From Sulfitobacter sp. M05 (GTDB lineage: Bacteria; Pseudomonadota; Alphaproteobacteria; Rhodobacterales; Rhodobacteraceae), in NCBI RefSeq assembly GCF_029285175.1, contig NZ_JABEDH010000001.1, positions 868,001 through 932,000 on the forward strand: DNA of 64,000 nt, read 5' to 3'. The translations under genes and the position numbers were made by a program. Positions 9,109-19,152 of this stretch are shown piece by piece. Position 1 is the first letter of the stretch. Every line of letters starts with the position of its first letter. The notes below the pieces were generated by a model that was not told the origin of the DNA, did not search any database, and worked only from the letters and a program-made list of their open reading frames with translations.

Positions 9109-9130
9109 ATTTTAACTGCAAAGACCAATT

Positions 9131-9607
9131 TCAGGGCAGTTTATCAAGCGCATCGGCCAGTAGCGCAAGGGCGTGATCCCGGGCAGCCGTCCGGACCACC
9201 CCGCGACCAAGGGCACCGAACTCCTGCGTTTCCACTTGAACGCCCGCCTGTGTGGCAACAGCGAAACAGACCCGGCCTTCGGGCTTGTGATCTGATCCGC
9301 CCGGACCTGCGATGCCAGTGATCGACACCGCCAGATCGGCCTGTGAATGTGCAAGCGCCCCTTGGGCCATTTCGATTGCAACCTCTTGCGACACGGCGCC
9401 GACCGCGGTCAATGTCTGTGGGGATACGCCCAACATCTCGACTTTGGCCGCATTCGAATAGGTCACAAACCCGCGTTCCAGCGCCGAAGATGACCCCGCC
9501 ACATCGGTCAGAGCCACGGCCACCATCCCGCCGGTACAGCTTTCGGCGCAAGTCACCATCACACCTTTGCTGCAACAGGCCTCGACGATGCGGGCGGCAA
9601 GGGACAT
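9131..9607 (-). CDS. CinA-family nicotinamide-nucleotide amidohydrolase (PncC type)
   Basis: A 158-aa stand-alone CinA C-terminal domain. These enzymes deamidate nicotinamide mononucleotide in NAD salvage. Characteristic segments are CAESCTGG near residue 20, the FVTYSNAAK motif, and SITGIAGPGGSDHKPEGRV-type loop (its core GIAGPGG is at about residues 98-104). It lacks the N-terminal MoCF-like domain of full CinA. It is third in the ispF-pgpA-cinA operon, two bases after pgpA. Confidence 0.9.
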   Translation of the reverse strand: MSLAARIVEACCSKGVMVTCAESCTGGMVAVALTDVAGSSSALERGFVTYSNAAKVEMLGVSPQTLTAVGAVSQEVAIEMAQGALAHSQADLAVSITGIAGPGGSDHKPEGRVCFAVATQAGVQVETQEFGALGRGVVRTAARDHALALLADALDKLP

Positions 9608-9609
9608 CG

Positions 9610-10101
9610 TTACAGCATCCCGTGATAGAGGGCGGCCAATACCAGTACACCAAGCGCTGCAAAGATGCCCGCAATGACATCATCCAGCATGACGCCCAGC
9701 GGCGTGTTCATCCGGTCAGCCCAGCCGACCGGCCCCAATTTGGTGATGTCAAACAGCCGGAACAAAGCAAAGGCGGCAATCCAACCGGGCCACATGGCAA
9801 GAATGGAAATTTCCATAGACCACGCCGCATAGCTCAGTGGCAAAAGCGCGATCCACTGGCCGACCACCTCGTCTACGACGATCTCTGAAGGGTCGTGATC
9901 ATCTTGACCTGCGGTCATCCGCGCCGTCGCCCACCAGCCTTTGAAGAACCCCACGACAATCGCCAACGCCAGCAGGGGCAGCCCGCCGATCACATGCAGC
10001 AACCATGCCCATGGCAGCGCGACAAGTGACCCCCAAGTGCCCGGTGCTGGCCGGATATGCCCCACACCCATGACGGTGCCAATGAACTGTGCAAGCTTCA
10101 T
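9610..10101 (-). CDS. pgpA: Phosphatidylglycerophosphatase A
   Basis: Membrane lipid phosphatase that makes phosphatidylglycerol from phosphatidylglycerophosphate. The 163-aa protein has the family landmarks [11 protein letters not shown] (residues 15-25), [10 protein letters not shown] and the C-terminal [17 protein letters not shown], with three to four hydrophobic helices. Its ATG overlaps the ispF stop codon (ATGA) and cinA follows after two bases, giving a tight three-gene operon that is common in this order. Confidence 0.93.
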   Translation of the reverse strand: MKLAQFIGTVMGVGHIRPAPGTWGSLVALPWAWLLHVIGGLPLLALAIVVGFFKGWWATARMTAGQDDHDPSEIVVDEVVGQWIALLPLSYAAWSMEISILAMWPGWIAAFALFRLFDITKLGPVGWADRMNTPLGVMLDDVIAGIFAALGVLVLAALYHGML

Positions 10102-10577
10102 GTCTTCACCAATGTTGCGGTCGCCAAAGCGGCAATGCCTTCGCCGCGCCCTGTGAACCCCAGCCGCTCCGAGGTTGTTGCCTTGACCGACACCCGGTCC
10201 ATGTCCAAGCCGGTAATCGCGGCCAATGCTTCCCGCATCGCTACGGCATGTGGTCCGATCTTCGGATGTTCACAAATCAATGTGCAATCCAGATGGGTAA
10301 TGGTGAATCCCATTTCGTGGGCCATCCCGACAGCGTGACGGAGAAACATGTGGCTTTCGGCACCTTTCCATTGTGGATCGGAGGGCGGAAAATGTTGACC
10401 GATGTCGCCGCGCGCCAATCCGCCATAAATTGCGTCGGTGAGAGCATGCATTCCGACATCTGCGTCCGAATGGCCTTTAAGCCCTTGGTCATGCGCGATC
10501 TTGACACCGCAGAGGGTCACATGATCCCCCGCATCAAATGCATGCACGTCGAACCCGTTGCCGGTGCGGATATCCAT
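10098..10577 (-). CDS. ispF: 2-C-methyl-D-erythritol 2,4-cyclodiphosphate synthase
   Basis: MEP-pathway enzyme of isoprenoid synthesis. The 159-aa form has the metal ligands Asp10, His12 and His44 (GFDVHAF and [11 protein letters not shown]) and the C-terminal [17 protein letters not shown] motif. Start is the ATG at 10577, after AGGGA; a longer frame to 10643 lacks support. Many Rhodobacterales carry a fused ispDF here, but only 190 bp separate this start from divergent dusB, so no IspD domain is present and ispD must be elsewhere. Confidence 0.95.
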   Translation of the reverse strand: MDIRTGNGFDVHAFDAGDHVTLCGVKIAHDQGLKGHSDADVGMHALTDAIYGGLARGDIGQHFPPSDPQWKGAESHMFLRHAVGMAHEMGFTITHLDCTLICEHPKIGPHAVAMREALAAITGLDMDRVSVKATTSERLGFTGRGEGIAALATATLVKT

Positions 10578-10767
10578 GAGCGTTCCCTGATCTGACTGCG
10601 CTGTTATCTGCCTCTGTCTATGCAAACCCGCTGGCACGCGCAATCGCCGCGGCGTATTGTCTATTTTTTGTGCAATGTAATCTTTGCTGTGGTTAATACC
10701 CCCCGTAATTATTGTGGGTTCTCCTCGATATGGCTAAACCCGACCCAACTGCACAAGGATTAAGCAT

Positions 10768-11754
10768 GTGAGCGCATTGGCTCTGCCTCTTGGCCTGACA
10801 CCTCCTGTAATGCTGGCCCCGATGGCCGGAATCACCGATCTGCCGACACGCGCGCTGGTGGCAGGTTTTGGTGCGGGTCTGGTGGTTTCTGAAATGATTG
10901 CAAGCCATGAGTTGCTGGGCAAAAGTCCCGGCACCCGCGAGAAAGCCGAACTTGGCATCGGGATCGAGGGCACCTCTGTGCAGATCGCAGGGCGTGAGGC
11001 CGCGCCGATGGCGCAAGCCGCGCGGATGATTGCGGATCAGGGCGCACGTATCATTGATATCAACATGGGCTGTCCTGCTAAAAAGGTTACGCAGGGCCTG
11101 TCGGGATCGGCCCTGATGAAAACGCCTGACCATGCTCTGCGCCTGATCGAGGCAGTGGTGAATGCGGTGGACGTGCCGGTCACCCTGAAAACCCGCCTGG
11201 GCTGGGATGATGAAATGCTGAACGCGCCCATCATTGCCAAACGCGCCGAGGCGGCAGGAATCTGCATGATCACGATCCATGGCCGCACCCGCTGTCAGTT
11301 CTACAAAGGGCACGCAAACTGGCGGGCAATTGCGCGGGTCAAGGAAGCGGTCCAGATCCCTGTCATCGCCAATGGTGATATTACCTCGACCTCTGCGGCG
11401 CGGACAGCGCTTGCTCACTCAGGTGCGGATGGTGTGATGATCGGGCGCGGTTTTCAGGGCAAACCCTGGCTGTTGGCCGAAGTGGCCCATCAACTCTATG
11501 GCACCCCAGCACCGGTGATCCCGCAGGGAGCCGATTTTGGCGATATGGTGCAACAGCATTACGACGCGATTCAACGGTTTTACGGTGGCAAACTTGGCCC
11601 GCGTGTCGCGCGCAAACACCTGGGCTGGTATATGGACACCTGCGCAACACCGGCTGATCTGCGTCGCGCCCTGTTGACCTGCACAGAACCGGGCGATGTG
11701 GACAAGTTGATCAAACAGGCGATGTTTTACACGCCTGAACAGGTGGCCACATGA
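10768..11754 (+). CDS. dusB: tRNA-dihydrouridine synthase (NifR3)
   Basis: Flavoenzyme that reduces uridine to dihydrouridine in tRNA. The 328-aa TIM-barrel protein has the catalytic Cys102 in DINMGCPAKKVT and the phosphate-binding loop GRGFQGKPWL. The start is GTG following AAGGAT. It is the first gene of the ntrBCYX series, the position from which the old name nifR3 comes; its stop codon overlaps ntrB (ATGA). In Rhodobacter this gene is cotranscribed with ntrBC, so its promoter probably sets NtrBC levels. Confidence 0.95.
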   Translation: MSALALPLGLTPPVMLAPMAGITDLPTRALVAGFGAGLVVSEMIASHELLGKSPGTREKAELGIGIEGTSVQIAGREAAPMAQAARMIADQGARIIDINMGCPAKKVTQGLSGSALMKTPDHALRLIEAVVNAVDVPVTLKTRLGWDDEMLNAPIIAKRAEAAGICMITIHGRTRCQFYKGHANWRAIARVKEAVQIPVIANGDITSTSAARTALAHSGADGVMIGRGFQGKPWLLAEVAHQLYGTPAPVIPQGADFGDMVQQHYDAIQRFYGGKLGPRVARKHLGWYMDTCATPADLRRALLTCTEPGDVDKLIKQAMFYTPEQVAT

Positions 11755-12836
11755 CCATGGATGTCCAAATCTGGGCCTCCTTGCCGGTCCCTGCAGTGTT
11801 GATCACCCCTGATGACCTGATCGCAGACATCAACCCTGCCGCCGAGGGGTTTTTCAACGCCTCCGCCAAAGCGGTGATCGGTGTGCCGGTCTGGGATCTG
11901 GTCGCGGTGGATTATCCGCTGGAAGACGCCTTTGAGCGCGCCCGCGATGGCAGCACGGCCTTGTTTGTCAATGACGTGGATGTAGGCAGCGGTCAGCGCG
12001 CACCGCAAAAATCCGCGCTTCAGGTGGCACCGGTACAGGGCCAACCCCGCCATATGTTGATGATGATTTCCCCGCGCGAACTTCCTGGTCGGATGACACA
12101 GAACCATTCCGTAAAATCAGCTGCGAAATCCGCCATCGGCATGGCCGAAATGCTGGCGCATGAGATCAAGAACCCGCTGGCGGGCATCACCGGTGCGGCA
12201 CAGTTGTTGTCGATGAACCTTGATGCAGACGAGCTTGAGCTAACCGATCTTATTGTCGCGGAATCGCGTCGGATCGTGAAATTGCTGGGGCAGGTCGAAC
12301 AATTCGGCAATCTGACCGCGCCGGTGCGAAAACCGGTGAACCTACATGACGTGTTGGACCGTGCGCGGCGTTCCGCGCTGCTGGGGTTCGGGTCACAGAT
12401 GAAGATCGTCGAAGATTACGACCCGTCGTTGCCGGCCGCATTAGGTGACAAGGACCAGCTGGTGCAGGTGGTGTTGAACCTGTTGAAAAACGCGGCCGAA
12501 GCAGCAGGGCCGGAGGGCGGGACGATCCGGCTTCACAGCTATTATGAACACTCTTTCCGGATGCGCCGGGCGGATGGGGCCGGGCATTTGCTGCCTTTGC
12601 AGGTCGAAGTGATCGACGACGGCCCCGGATTGCCGGAACATATTAAGGGCGACATCTTTGATCCATTTGTATCGGGGCGCGAAAACGGCACCGGACTGGG
12701 CCTTGCACTGGTGTCAAAAATTGTCTCGGAACACGGCGGCTGGATTTCGGTGGACAGCGTGCCGGGCCGCACGGTTTTTCGCATGTCACTTCCCCGCGCA
12801 CATGCCGCGGATTTCACACCTACAGAGGAGAGCTGA
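11751..12836 (+). CDS. ntrB: Nitrogen sensor histidine kinase NtrB
   Basis: Cytoplasmic two-component kinase/phosphatase for NtrC, gated by PII proteins. The 361-aa protein has an N-terminal PAS domain (about 10-110), the phosphoacceptor His137 in EMLAHEIKNPLAG, the N box VVLNLLKNAAEAA, the G1 box VIDDGPGLP and the G2 box GTGLGLAL. It overlaps dusB by 4 nt and is followed by ntrC after 3 nt. No transmembrane segment is seen, as expected for NtrB. Confidence 0.95.
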   Translation: MTMDVQIWASLPVPAVLITPDDLIADINPAAEGFFNASAKAVIGVPVWDLVAVDYPLEDAFERARDGSTALFVNDVDVGSGQRAPQKSALQVAPVQGQPRHMLMMISPRELPGRMTQNHSVKSAAKSAIGMAEMLAHEIKNPLAGITGAAQLLSMNLDADELELTDLIVAESRRIVKLLGQVEQFGNLTAPVRKPVNLHDVLDRARRSALLGFGSQMKIVEDYDPSLPAALGDKDQLVQVVLNLLKNAAEAAGPEGGTIRLHSYYEHSFRMRRADGAGHLLPLQVEVIDDGPGLPEHIKGDIFDPFVSGRENGTGLGLALVSKIVSEHGGWISVDSVPGRTVFRMSLPRAHAADFTPTEES

Positions 12837-12839
12837 TAC

Positions 12840-14207
12840 ATGGATGGCACGGTTCTGGTCGCGGATGACGACCGCACAATCCGCACGGTTCTGACCCAGG
12901 CACTGACACGGGCTGGCTGCAAGGTGCATGCGACCTCAAGTCTGACCACCTTAATGCGCTGGGTCGGCGAAGGGCGCGGCGATGCGGTGATCACCGACGT
13001 GGCAATGCCCGACGGCAATGGGCTTGAGATGTTGCCGAAAATATCAGAGGACCGCCCCGACCTGCCAGTAATCGTGATTTCCGCCCAGAACACCATTATG
13101 ACCGCAATTAAGGCCGCAGAGGCCGAGGCCTTTGATTACCTGCCCAAACCTTTCGACCTGCCGGATTTGATGAAACGCACGGCGCGCGCACTTGATCGCA
13201 AGGGCAGCACCCGCCGCACCGTCGAGCCCCCCGCCGAGGGGGACCGGGACGACCTGCCATTGGTCGGGCGCACCATGGTCATGCAGGCGCTTTACCGGTT
13301 GGTGGCACGGGTGATGAACACCGATTTGCCGGTGCTGATCTGGGGCGAAAGCGGCTCTGGGAAGTCACTGATCGGCAAGGTGATCCATGATTTCTCTGAC
13401 CGGCGGACCTTGCCGTTTGTGACGGTCACCGCGGCGGATTTGCAAGACATCGAAGGGCCGGCGCGGGTCTTGGCGCGGGTGCGGGGCGGCACATTGCTGA
13501 TTGATGAAATTGCCGATATTCCATTGGAAGCCCAGGCCCGCATCGCGCGGATGATGGATGAACCCGGAGAGTTCAATCCGCGGTTTCTGGCCACCAGCCA
13601 ATCCGATCTGGCCGAAGCCATGAAGCAAGGCAAACTGCGCCGCGACCTGTATTATCGTTTGTCGGGGGCAACCGTTCATGTGCCAGCCCTGCGGGATCGC
13701 GTCGAAGATATTGATCTTCTGGCGGCGCATTTCCTAAGCCGCGCCGAGACAGCCGACACCTCAGGCCGGGTTTTGTCGGAAGGGGCCAGCAAGGTCTTTG
13801 CGAATTACTCGTGGCCCGGCAATGTGCGCCAACTGGAACATGCGATGCGGCAACTGGCACTGACCAGCCATGCACCTGAAATTTCTCTTGAAGAGGCGCG
13901 CCAGATTTTGGGCGCGCAACCGACAACCGAGCCGGTCTATGCGCAGGTCAATACCGAACGGTTGGGTGCCAGTGTGGAACGTCATCTGCGCCGCTACTTC
14001 GACCAACACGGGGCAATGTTGCCACCACCTGGACTTTATGCGCGGATTCTACGCGAAATCGAGGCTCCCCTGATCGAAGTTGCCCTTTCTGCGACCTCAG
14101 GAAATCAGGCTAAATGTGCCGATTTGCTGGGAATTAACCGAAATACCCTGCGCAAAAAGATCACCGATCTGGATATAGAGGTGACAAAGGGGCGAAAGAT
14201 GATGTAA
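12840..14207 (+). CDS. ntrC: Nitrogen response regulator NtrC lacking the GAFTGA loop
   Basis: A 455-aa response regulator with receiver (phospho-site Asp53 in ITDVAMP), AAA+ domain and Fis-type helix-turn-helix ([19 protein letters not shown] near the C-terminus). Walker A is GESGSGKS (169-176) and Walker B GGTLLIDE (216-223). The segment between them, where GAFTGA normally lies, is shortened to about 13 residues after DLQDIEG and has no GAFTGA. In Rhodobacter capsulatus an NtrC of this kind activates sigma70-type promoters. I infer the same here. Identity is firm from context and domains. Confidence 0.95.
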   Translation: MDGTVLVADDDRTIRTVLTQALTRAGCKVHATSSLTTLMRWVGEGRGDAVITDVAMPDGNGLEMLPKISEDRPDLPVIVISAQNTIMTAIKAAEAEAFDYLPKPFDLPDLMKRTARALDRKGSTRRTVEPPAEGDRDDLPLVGRTMVMQALYRLVARVMNTDLPVLIWGESGSGKSLIGKVIHDFSDRRTLPFVTVTAADLQDIEGPARVLARVRGGTLLIDEIADIPLEAQARIARMMDEPGEFNPRFLATSQSDLAEAMKQGKLRRDLYYRLSGATVHVPALRDRVEDIDLLAAHFLSRAETADTSGRVLSEGASKVFANYSWPGNVRQLEHAMRQLALTSHAPEISLEEARQILGAQPTTEPVYAQVNTERLGASVERHLRRYFDQHGAMLPPPGLYARILREIEAPLIEVALSATSGNQAKCADLLGINRNTLRKKITDLDIEVTKGRKMM

Positions 14208-14319
14208 AACCGCCACATAACCGTGGCCATCCGGTATCAGCCAAGCGCTGAGATGGGTCAGGACCACAAAATATGGCGGTTGGTGCGTGCGGGTACCACT
14301 TCATCGACGAGGAGAGCGG

Positions 14320-16590
14320 GTGGCAACCCGGTCACATAAGTTTAATCTCGACCGTCTGGGCCGTTTGCGGCGTATCAAACGTGTGCGCAACTTGTCCACG
14401 CTTGGTCTTGTGGTCTTGGGGCCGGTTCTGGCCTTGGCAACCTATCTCGTGATGGGTCCTTTGGGGCAGGGTGCCAATACCCTGTCACTGCGTTTGGTGC
14501 TGTTGACCGATCTGGTTTATGTCCTGTTAATCGCCGCACTTGTGTTGTCGCAAGTCGCCCGTTTGATTGCGGCACGGCGGGCGAAATCTGCCGGCTCGCG
14601 CCTGCACTTGCGTCTGACCGGCGTGTTTGCCCTGATGGCCTTGATTCCGACAGTGACAGTTGCGGTATTTGCCGGGCTGACGGTGAATGTAGGTCTTGAA
14701 GGGTGGTTTTCGGACCGTGTACGCGGTGTGGTTGGTTCATCGCTGGCGGCGGCGCAGGCCTATGAGGCCGAACAGCGCCAGGATTTGATCGCTGATGCCC
14801 GCGCTCTTGCCCGCACGATTGATAACGCGCGCAACCAAGGGGTTGGTCTAAGCGACAGCCAGATTCTGGGCGAAAGCCAGCGTCAGATCCAACGCGGCCT
14901 GCGTGAGGCCTATCTGATTGATGGCACCGCGGAAATTCGCGCGCGCGGCGACCGTTCCTATTTGTTTGATTTCGAAAAACCCGATGCCGACCAACTGGCG
15001 AATGCCAGCAATGAAGGGCTGTTGGTCATTGAAGACTGGCCCAACAACGAATTCCGTGCGCTGGTCCCAATGAAATCCTTTGTGGACCGCTACTTATACG
15101 TCAGTCGGGATGTGGACGGGAAAATCCTGTCCCTGCTGGACGAAACCACGGAAACCGTACGGCTCTATCAGCAGCTGGAGGCAGACCGGGGCCGACTGTT
15201 GTTTGAATTCGGCCTGCTTTACCTCGGTTTTGCGGTGATCCTGATCCTTGCTGCCGTTTGGCTGGGTCTGTGGTTTGCAGAACGCCTGTCAGGTCCAGTG
15301 GGGCGGCTGACCGGTGCTGCGCAACAGGTTGGGGCAGGCAATCTGAATGTGCAGGTTCGTGAAGAAGACGGCGACGACGAGATTGCGATGCTGAGCCGTT
15401 ATTTCAACCAGATGACCAAGCAATTGCAAGGCCAGCGCGAAACCCTGTTGGATAATACCCGCCAGATCGAACGCCGCCGTCGGCTGTTTGATTCGGTTCT
15501 CAGCTCGGTGACCTCCGGTGTTGTCGGGCTTGACCCGGAAGGGCGTGTGACCTTCGTGAACCGGTCGGCCATGCGCCTGCTGGACTGGTCCGAAGATCAG
15601 CAATCCGTCGCGCTAAGTGTTGCCGTCCCCGAATTCGGCCCCTTGTTTGAGACCATTTCGAACAAATCCGGTGACGCAGCCCAAGACGAGATCAAGGTGT
15701 CACGGCAAGGGGCCATGGAGAACCTGTTGGTGCGGATGTCAACGCGGCGCACCGATGACGGGCGACTCGAAGGGTATGTGGTTGCTTTTGACGATGTTAC
15801 CGATCTGGTCAGCGCCCAACGGATGGCCGCTTGGGGCGATGTGGCGCGCCGCATCGCCCATGAAATCAAAAACCCTTTGACCCCGATCCAACTGTCTGCG
15901 GAACGGATCAAACGCAAGTTTGCGCCAAAACTGGGCATCGACAGTGACAGCCTTGAACAGATGACAGGTGTGATCATCCGCCAGACCGGGGATCTGCGCC
16001 GGATCGTTGACGAGTTCTCGAAATTTGCGCGGATGCCAGAGCCGGAAACCTCTTCGCATGACTTGACCAGACTGGTGCGTGATGCGGTGTTCCTGCAACA
16101 ATCAGGCCAGCCCGACGTTGCGATCAAAGCCGATCTTGGCGGCGGCGTGATCCTGGCTGACATCGATGCCACGATGATATCTCAAGCCTTAACAAACTTA
16201 ATTAAGAACGCCGGCGAAGCCATTGAAACATTGCAGAAAAATAATCCACCTGATGAGCTGATACCGCAAATATTTGTCACTCTGCGCCGGAACGATACCA
16301 GCGCAAAACTGACCATTGCCGACAATGGCATCGGCCTTCCCGAGGATCGTGCGCGGCTGTTCGAACCCTATGTAACAACCCGCAGCGAGGGCACCGGCCT
16401 TGGCCTGCCGATCGTCAAAAAAATCATTGAGGAACACGGCGGTACGCTGACCCTCGACAATGCGCCGGTCTTTGACGGCCAGACCCATTTTGGTGCGATG
16501 GCGGTGATTACATTGCCCGTGGCACCGTTGCCCAAAGAAGAAAATAACGCCTCCGAAAAGGCACAGCGAGTGGAGATAGTAGATGAGTGA
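14320..16590 (+). CDS. ntrY: Nitrogen/redox sensor histidine kinase NtrY
   Basis: A 756-aa membrane kinase paired with NtrX. It has three hydrophobic segments near the N-terminus and another at about residues 300-325 flanking a periplasmic region, then HAMP, PAS, the His box AHEIKNPLTPIQLS and the ATPase domain (LTNLIKNAGEA, NGIGLPED, GTGLGLPIV). The GTG at 14320 follows GAGGAG and is the better start; an upstream GTG at 14287 is in frame. The 3' end overlaps ntrX by 8 nt. Partners in other alphaproteobacteria respond to low oxygen or nitrogen. Confidence 0.93.
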   Translation: MATRSHKFNLDRLGRLRRIKRVRNLSTLGLVVLGPVLALATYLVMGPLGQGANTLSLRLVLLTDLVYVLLIAALVLSQVARLIAARRAKSAGSRLHLRLTGVFALMALIPTVTVAVFAGLTVNVGLEGWFSDRVRGVVGSSLAAAQAYEAEQRQDLIADARALARTIDNARNQGVGLSDSQILGESQRQIQRGLREAYLIDGTAEIRARGDRSYLFDFEKPDADQLANASNEGLLVIEDWPNNEFRALVPMKSFVDRYLYVSRDVDGKILSLLDETTETVRLYQQLEADRGRLLFEFGLLYLGFAVILILAAVWLGLWFAERLSGPVGRLTGAAQQVGAGNLNVQVREEDGDDEIAMLSRYFNQMTKQLQGQRETLLDNTRQIERRRRLFDSVLSSVTSGVVGLDPEGRVTFVNRSAMRLLDWSEDQQSVALSVAVPEFGPLFETISNKSGDAAQDEIKVSRQGAMENLLVRMSTRRTDDGRLEGYVVAFDDVTDLVSAQRMAAWGDVARRIAHEIKNPLTPIQLSAERIKRKFAPKLGIDSDSLEQMTGVIIRQTGDLRRIVDEFSKFARMPEPETSSHDLTRLVRDAVFLQQSGQPDVAIKADLGGGVILADIDATMISQALTNLIKNAGEAIETLQKNNPPDELIPQIFVTLRRNDTSAKLTIADNGIGLPEDRARLFEPYVTTRSEGTGLGLPIVKKIIEEHGGTLTLDNAPVFDGQTHFGAMAVITLPVAPLPKEENNASEKAQRVEIVDE

Positions 16591-17992
16591 TATTCTGATC
16601 GTCGATGATGAGCGCGATATTCGCGAGTTGATTTCCGATATTCTGGAAGATGAAGGCTTTGCCACCCGTCTGGCCGGAAATGCAGATGATGCGATGGCTG
16701 CAATTAACACCGAACCACCCGCGTTAATGATCCTTGATATTTGGCTCAAGGACAGCCGGATGGATGGGATCGACATTCTGAAAACCGTCAAACGGGACAA
16801 TCCGGATGTGCCGGTTGTGATCATCTCGGGGCATGGCAATATCGAAATCGCCGTCGCTGCAATCCGGCAGGGAGCCTATGATTTTATTGAGAAACCGTTC
16901 AACATTGACCAGTTGATGGTGGTGATCCGCCGTGCGATGGAAACCTCTCGTCTGCGCCGCGAAAACCAGAGCCTCAAACAGCGCGAGACCACAAGCTCGG
17001 AAATGATGGGGCAGTCGGCTGCCTTCCGGGCGCTGGTCGGCCAGCTGGACAAGGTCACGAAATCGAATGGACGGGTGATGCTGACCGGTCCGGCAGGCGC
17101 GGGCAAGGAAGTTGCTGCGCGCTATATTCATGCCAATTCCGGCCGTGCGGATGCGCCGTTTGTCACTGTGAACTGCGCAGGTGTCGAACCCGAAAACATG
17201 GAAGAAATGCTGTTCGGTCGGGAAACGGCGGAACGCGGCATCGAACCGGGTTTGTTGGAAAAGGCCCATGGCGGCATTGTGTTCTTTGACGAGGTGGCGG
17301 ACATGCCGCTGGGCACGCAGTCCAAGATTCTGCGGGTGCTGGTCGACCAACAGTTCACTCGGGTTGGCGGCAGTGACAAAGTGCGCGTCGATTTGCGGGT
17401 GATCTCCTCAACCAACCGTAATCTAGAGGAGGCGATTGCCGCTGATACCTTCCGGCAGGAATTGTATCACCGACTGAACGTGGTACCCATTGCAGTGCCC
17501 TCACTTGAAGAACGCCGCGAAGATATTCCCTTGCTGGCCGAACATTTCATCAGCGAATTCAATCAGTCACAGGGTTTGCCGCAACGATCGCTTAGCGAAG
17601 ATGCCATTGCCTTGATGCAAACGATGGTCTGGCCCGGCAATGTCCGCCAGTTGAAAAATCTGGTCGAACGCGTGTTGATTTTGGGGGATGGCACCGGCCC
17701 GATCGAAGCCCGTGAATTGCCCGGCGAAGAGCAGAGCAGCGAAGAGGAGGGGCGTGTTGTCCTGTCCTCGGCTCTGGCTACCCTGCCACTGCGCGAAGCC
17801 CGCGAGGCATTTGAACGCGAATACCTGCTGACGCAGATCAACCGTTTTGGCGGTAATATCTCGCGGACGGCCAATTTTGTCGGGATGGAAAGATCGGCCC
17901 TGCACCGGAAATTGAAATCCCTAGGGGTTGTGACAAGCGCCAAAGCCGGTGTGCGGGTGGCGCATGTGGATGAAGAGGCTGATGCCGGCTAG
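16583..17992 (+). CDS. ntrX: Response regulator NtrX
   Basis: A 469-aa NtrC-family regulator: receiver (Asp52 in LDIWLKD), AAA+ domain (Walker A GPAGAGKE, residues 169-176; Walker B GIVFFDE, 231-237) and Fis-type DNA-binding end (NISRTANFVGMERSALHRK). At the place of GAFTGA the protein reads LFGRETAERGIEPG, so the sigma54-contact motif is missing here too. It ends the ntrBCYX series. The next genes on the same strand are trkA-trkH, but two opposite-strand genes intervene. Confidence 0.94.
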   Translation: MSDILIVDDERDIRELISDILEDEGFATRLAGNADDAMAAINTEPPALMILDIWLKDSRMDGIDILKTVKRDNPDVPVVIISGHGNIEIAVAAIRQGAYDFIEKPFNIDQLMVVIRRAMETSRLRRENQSLKQRETTSSEMMGQSAAFRALVGQLDKVTKSNGRVMLTGPAGAGKEVAARYIHANSGRADAPFVTVNCAGVEPENMEEMLFGRETAERGIEPGLLEKAHGGIVFFDEVADMPLGTQSKILRVLVDQQFTRVGGSDKVRVDLRVISSTNRNLEEAIAADTFRQELYHRLNVVPIAVPSLEERREDIPLLAEHFISEFNQSQGLPQRSLSEDAIALMQTMVWPGNVRQLKNLVERVLILGDGTGPIEARELPGEEQSSEEEGRVVLSSALATLPLREAREAFEREYLLTQINRFGGNISRTANFVGMERSALHRKLKSLGVVTSAKAGVRVAHVDEEADAG

Positions 17993-18101
17993 GGCAGGGC
18001 GCGCCCGGCCAGCGTTGCGGGACGGTGGCAATATCGGTCCGCGTTATCGGCCGGTTCAGCCATCCATCCGCGTCAGAAAATCTGGGCAGATTGCTTGCGG
18101 C

Positions 18102-19109
18102 TTATTTGGCCGCAAGTTCCGCCAGCACATCCACGCCTTGCATCTTCAAGAAATACAGCATGTCAATGAAGACCCAATTCTCGGCCAGTTTGTCGCCGGC
18201 CCGCCGGTAAACATCGACAACGCGCATATCAACCGGCGTATCACAGGGCGGTAAGCCCATGAAACCGTTGTGATTTGTCAGCGTCAAATTGGGCCACCCA
18301 AAGAAAGCTCCGTAATTACCCTCTGCCATGCGGCAAAGATGTCCGTTGAAAACCCGATCCTTTAAACCCCGTCGAAACGGCCCCTGATGTTGTTCGATAT
18401 AGCGCTCGATCGTATAGGCTGCACCGATGCCTTCGGGCCCCCACCAAATCATATCTTCATGCCAGTCGCGCTGTAACTCCTCGTGCGGGGTCAGGGCACG
18501 CGGATCGGCATTGGCTGCGTCAATGGCGCCAATCATGCGGTTGATCAGGGCAAGAGTTTTCTCACCTCCCTCAGGGTCTTGCGGGCCAAGAAGCCGCCCG
18601 TCGTTGGTGCGCGGTCCCGGTTGCACCAGATGTGCCGCTGTCTGTTGCGGAAAACGGCGCAGGCCCGCTTGGGTCATCAGGTGCAAGAGGTCACAGAACA
18701 GGGCCGTTTCAACAATCTGGCCATCTTTGATCCGGTTGAATTCGGCATAGCGCAGCATGGCGATTTTTCGTGTTGGCGGTATGTTAATAAACGGCGCATC
18801 AAACAGGCCCATCAAATGCCCCATCGAACAGGTCCAGATGCTGCTGCGGTCGTTAATGCCGTTTTCGGCAGCAAAAAAAATGTCTTCGCGGCGCTGAACG
18901 GCGGAAAACGCGGACAAAAAGGGTTGCCAGAACACCCGTGCAGCACCTTGTGGTCCAGATTGTTCGTTGAAGGGATGCACCCCCCGCCAAACCGCATCAG
19001 TGGCCATATGCTGTTCCAACACAGCGCCAACAGTATCGGCAGTGGCACCTTCAAGGGCATTTAAATAGGTTTGGGTTATCGTCTTGGCGGTCTGTATGAG
19101 GTCAGTCAT
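18102..19109 (-). CDS. SnoaL-like (NTF2-fold) protein, two domains
   Basis: A 335-aa soluble protein that appears to hold two SnoaL-like/NTF2-fold units (about 5-145 and 185-325), each with the YLNALEG- or EELQRDW-type opening helix and Trp-rich strands such as WWGPEGIGAAY. Such proteins are often annotated ester cyclase or polyketide cyclase; most have no known substrate. No biosynthetic genes are nearby. It lies on the opposite strand between ntrX and trkA. A perfect 14-bp palindrome 44 bp upstream of its start suggests control by a dimeric regulator. Confidence 0.75.
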   Translation of the reverse strand: MTDLIQTAKTITQTYLNALEGATADTVGAVLEQHMATDAVWRGVHPFNEQSGPQGAARVFWQPFLSAFSAVQRREDIFFAAENGINDRSSIWTCSMGHLMGLFDAPFINIPPTRKIAMLRYAEFNRIKDGQIVETALFCDLLHLMTQAGLRRFPQQTAAHLVQPGPRTNDGRLLGPQDPEGGEKTLALINRMIGAIDAANADPRALTPHEELQRDWHEDMIWWGPEGIGAAYTIERYIEQHQGPFRRGLKDRVFNGHLCRMAEGNYGAFFGWPNLTLTNHNGFMGLPPCDTPVDMRVVDVYRRAGDKLAENWVFIDMLYFLKMQGVDVLAELAAK

Positions 19110-19152
19110 TTTGGTGCTTTTCTACAGGATCACAGGAATCATGTTAGGCGCT

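Noticed and set aside
8989-9130. Sigma54 -24/-12 promoter upstream of amt
   Set aside because: No GG-N10-GC element was found; the closest, CGGCACCAATCTTTTGA, lacks the -12 GC. This agrees with an NtrC without GAFTGA.
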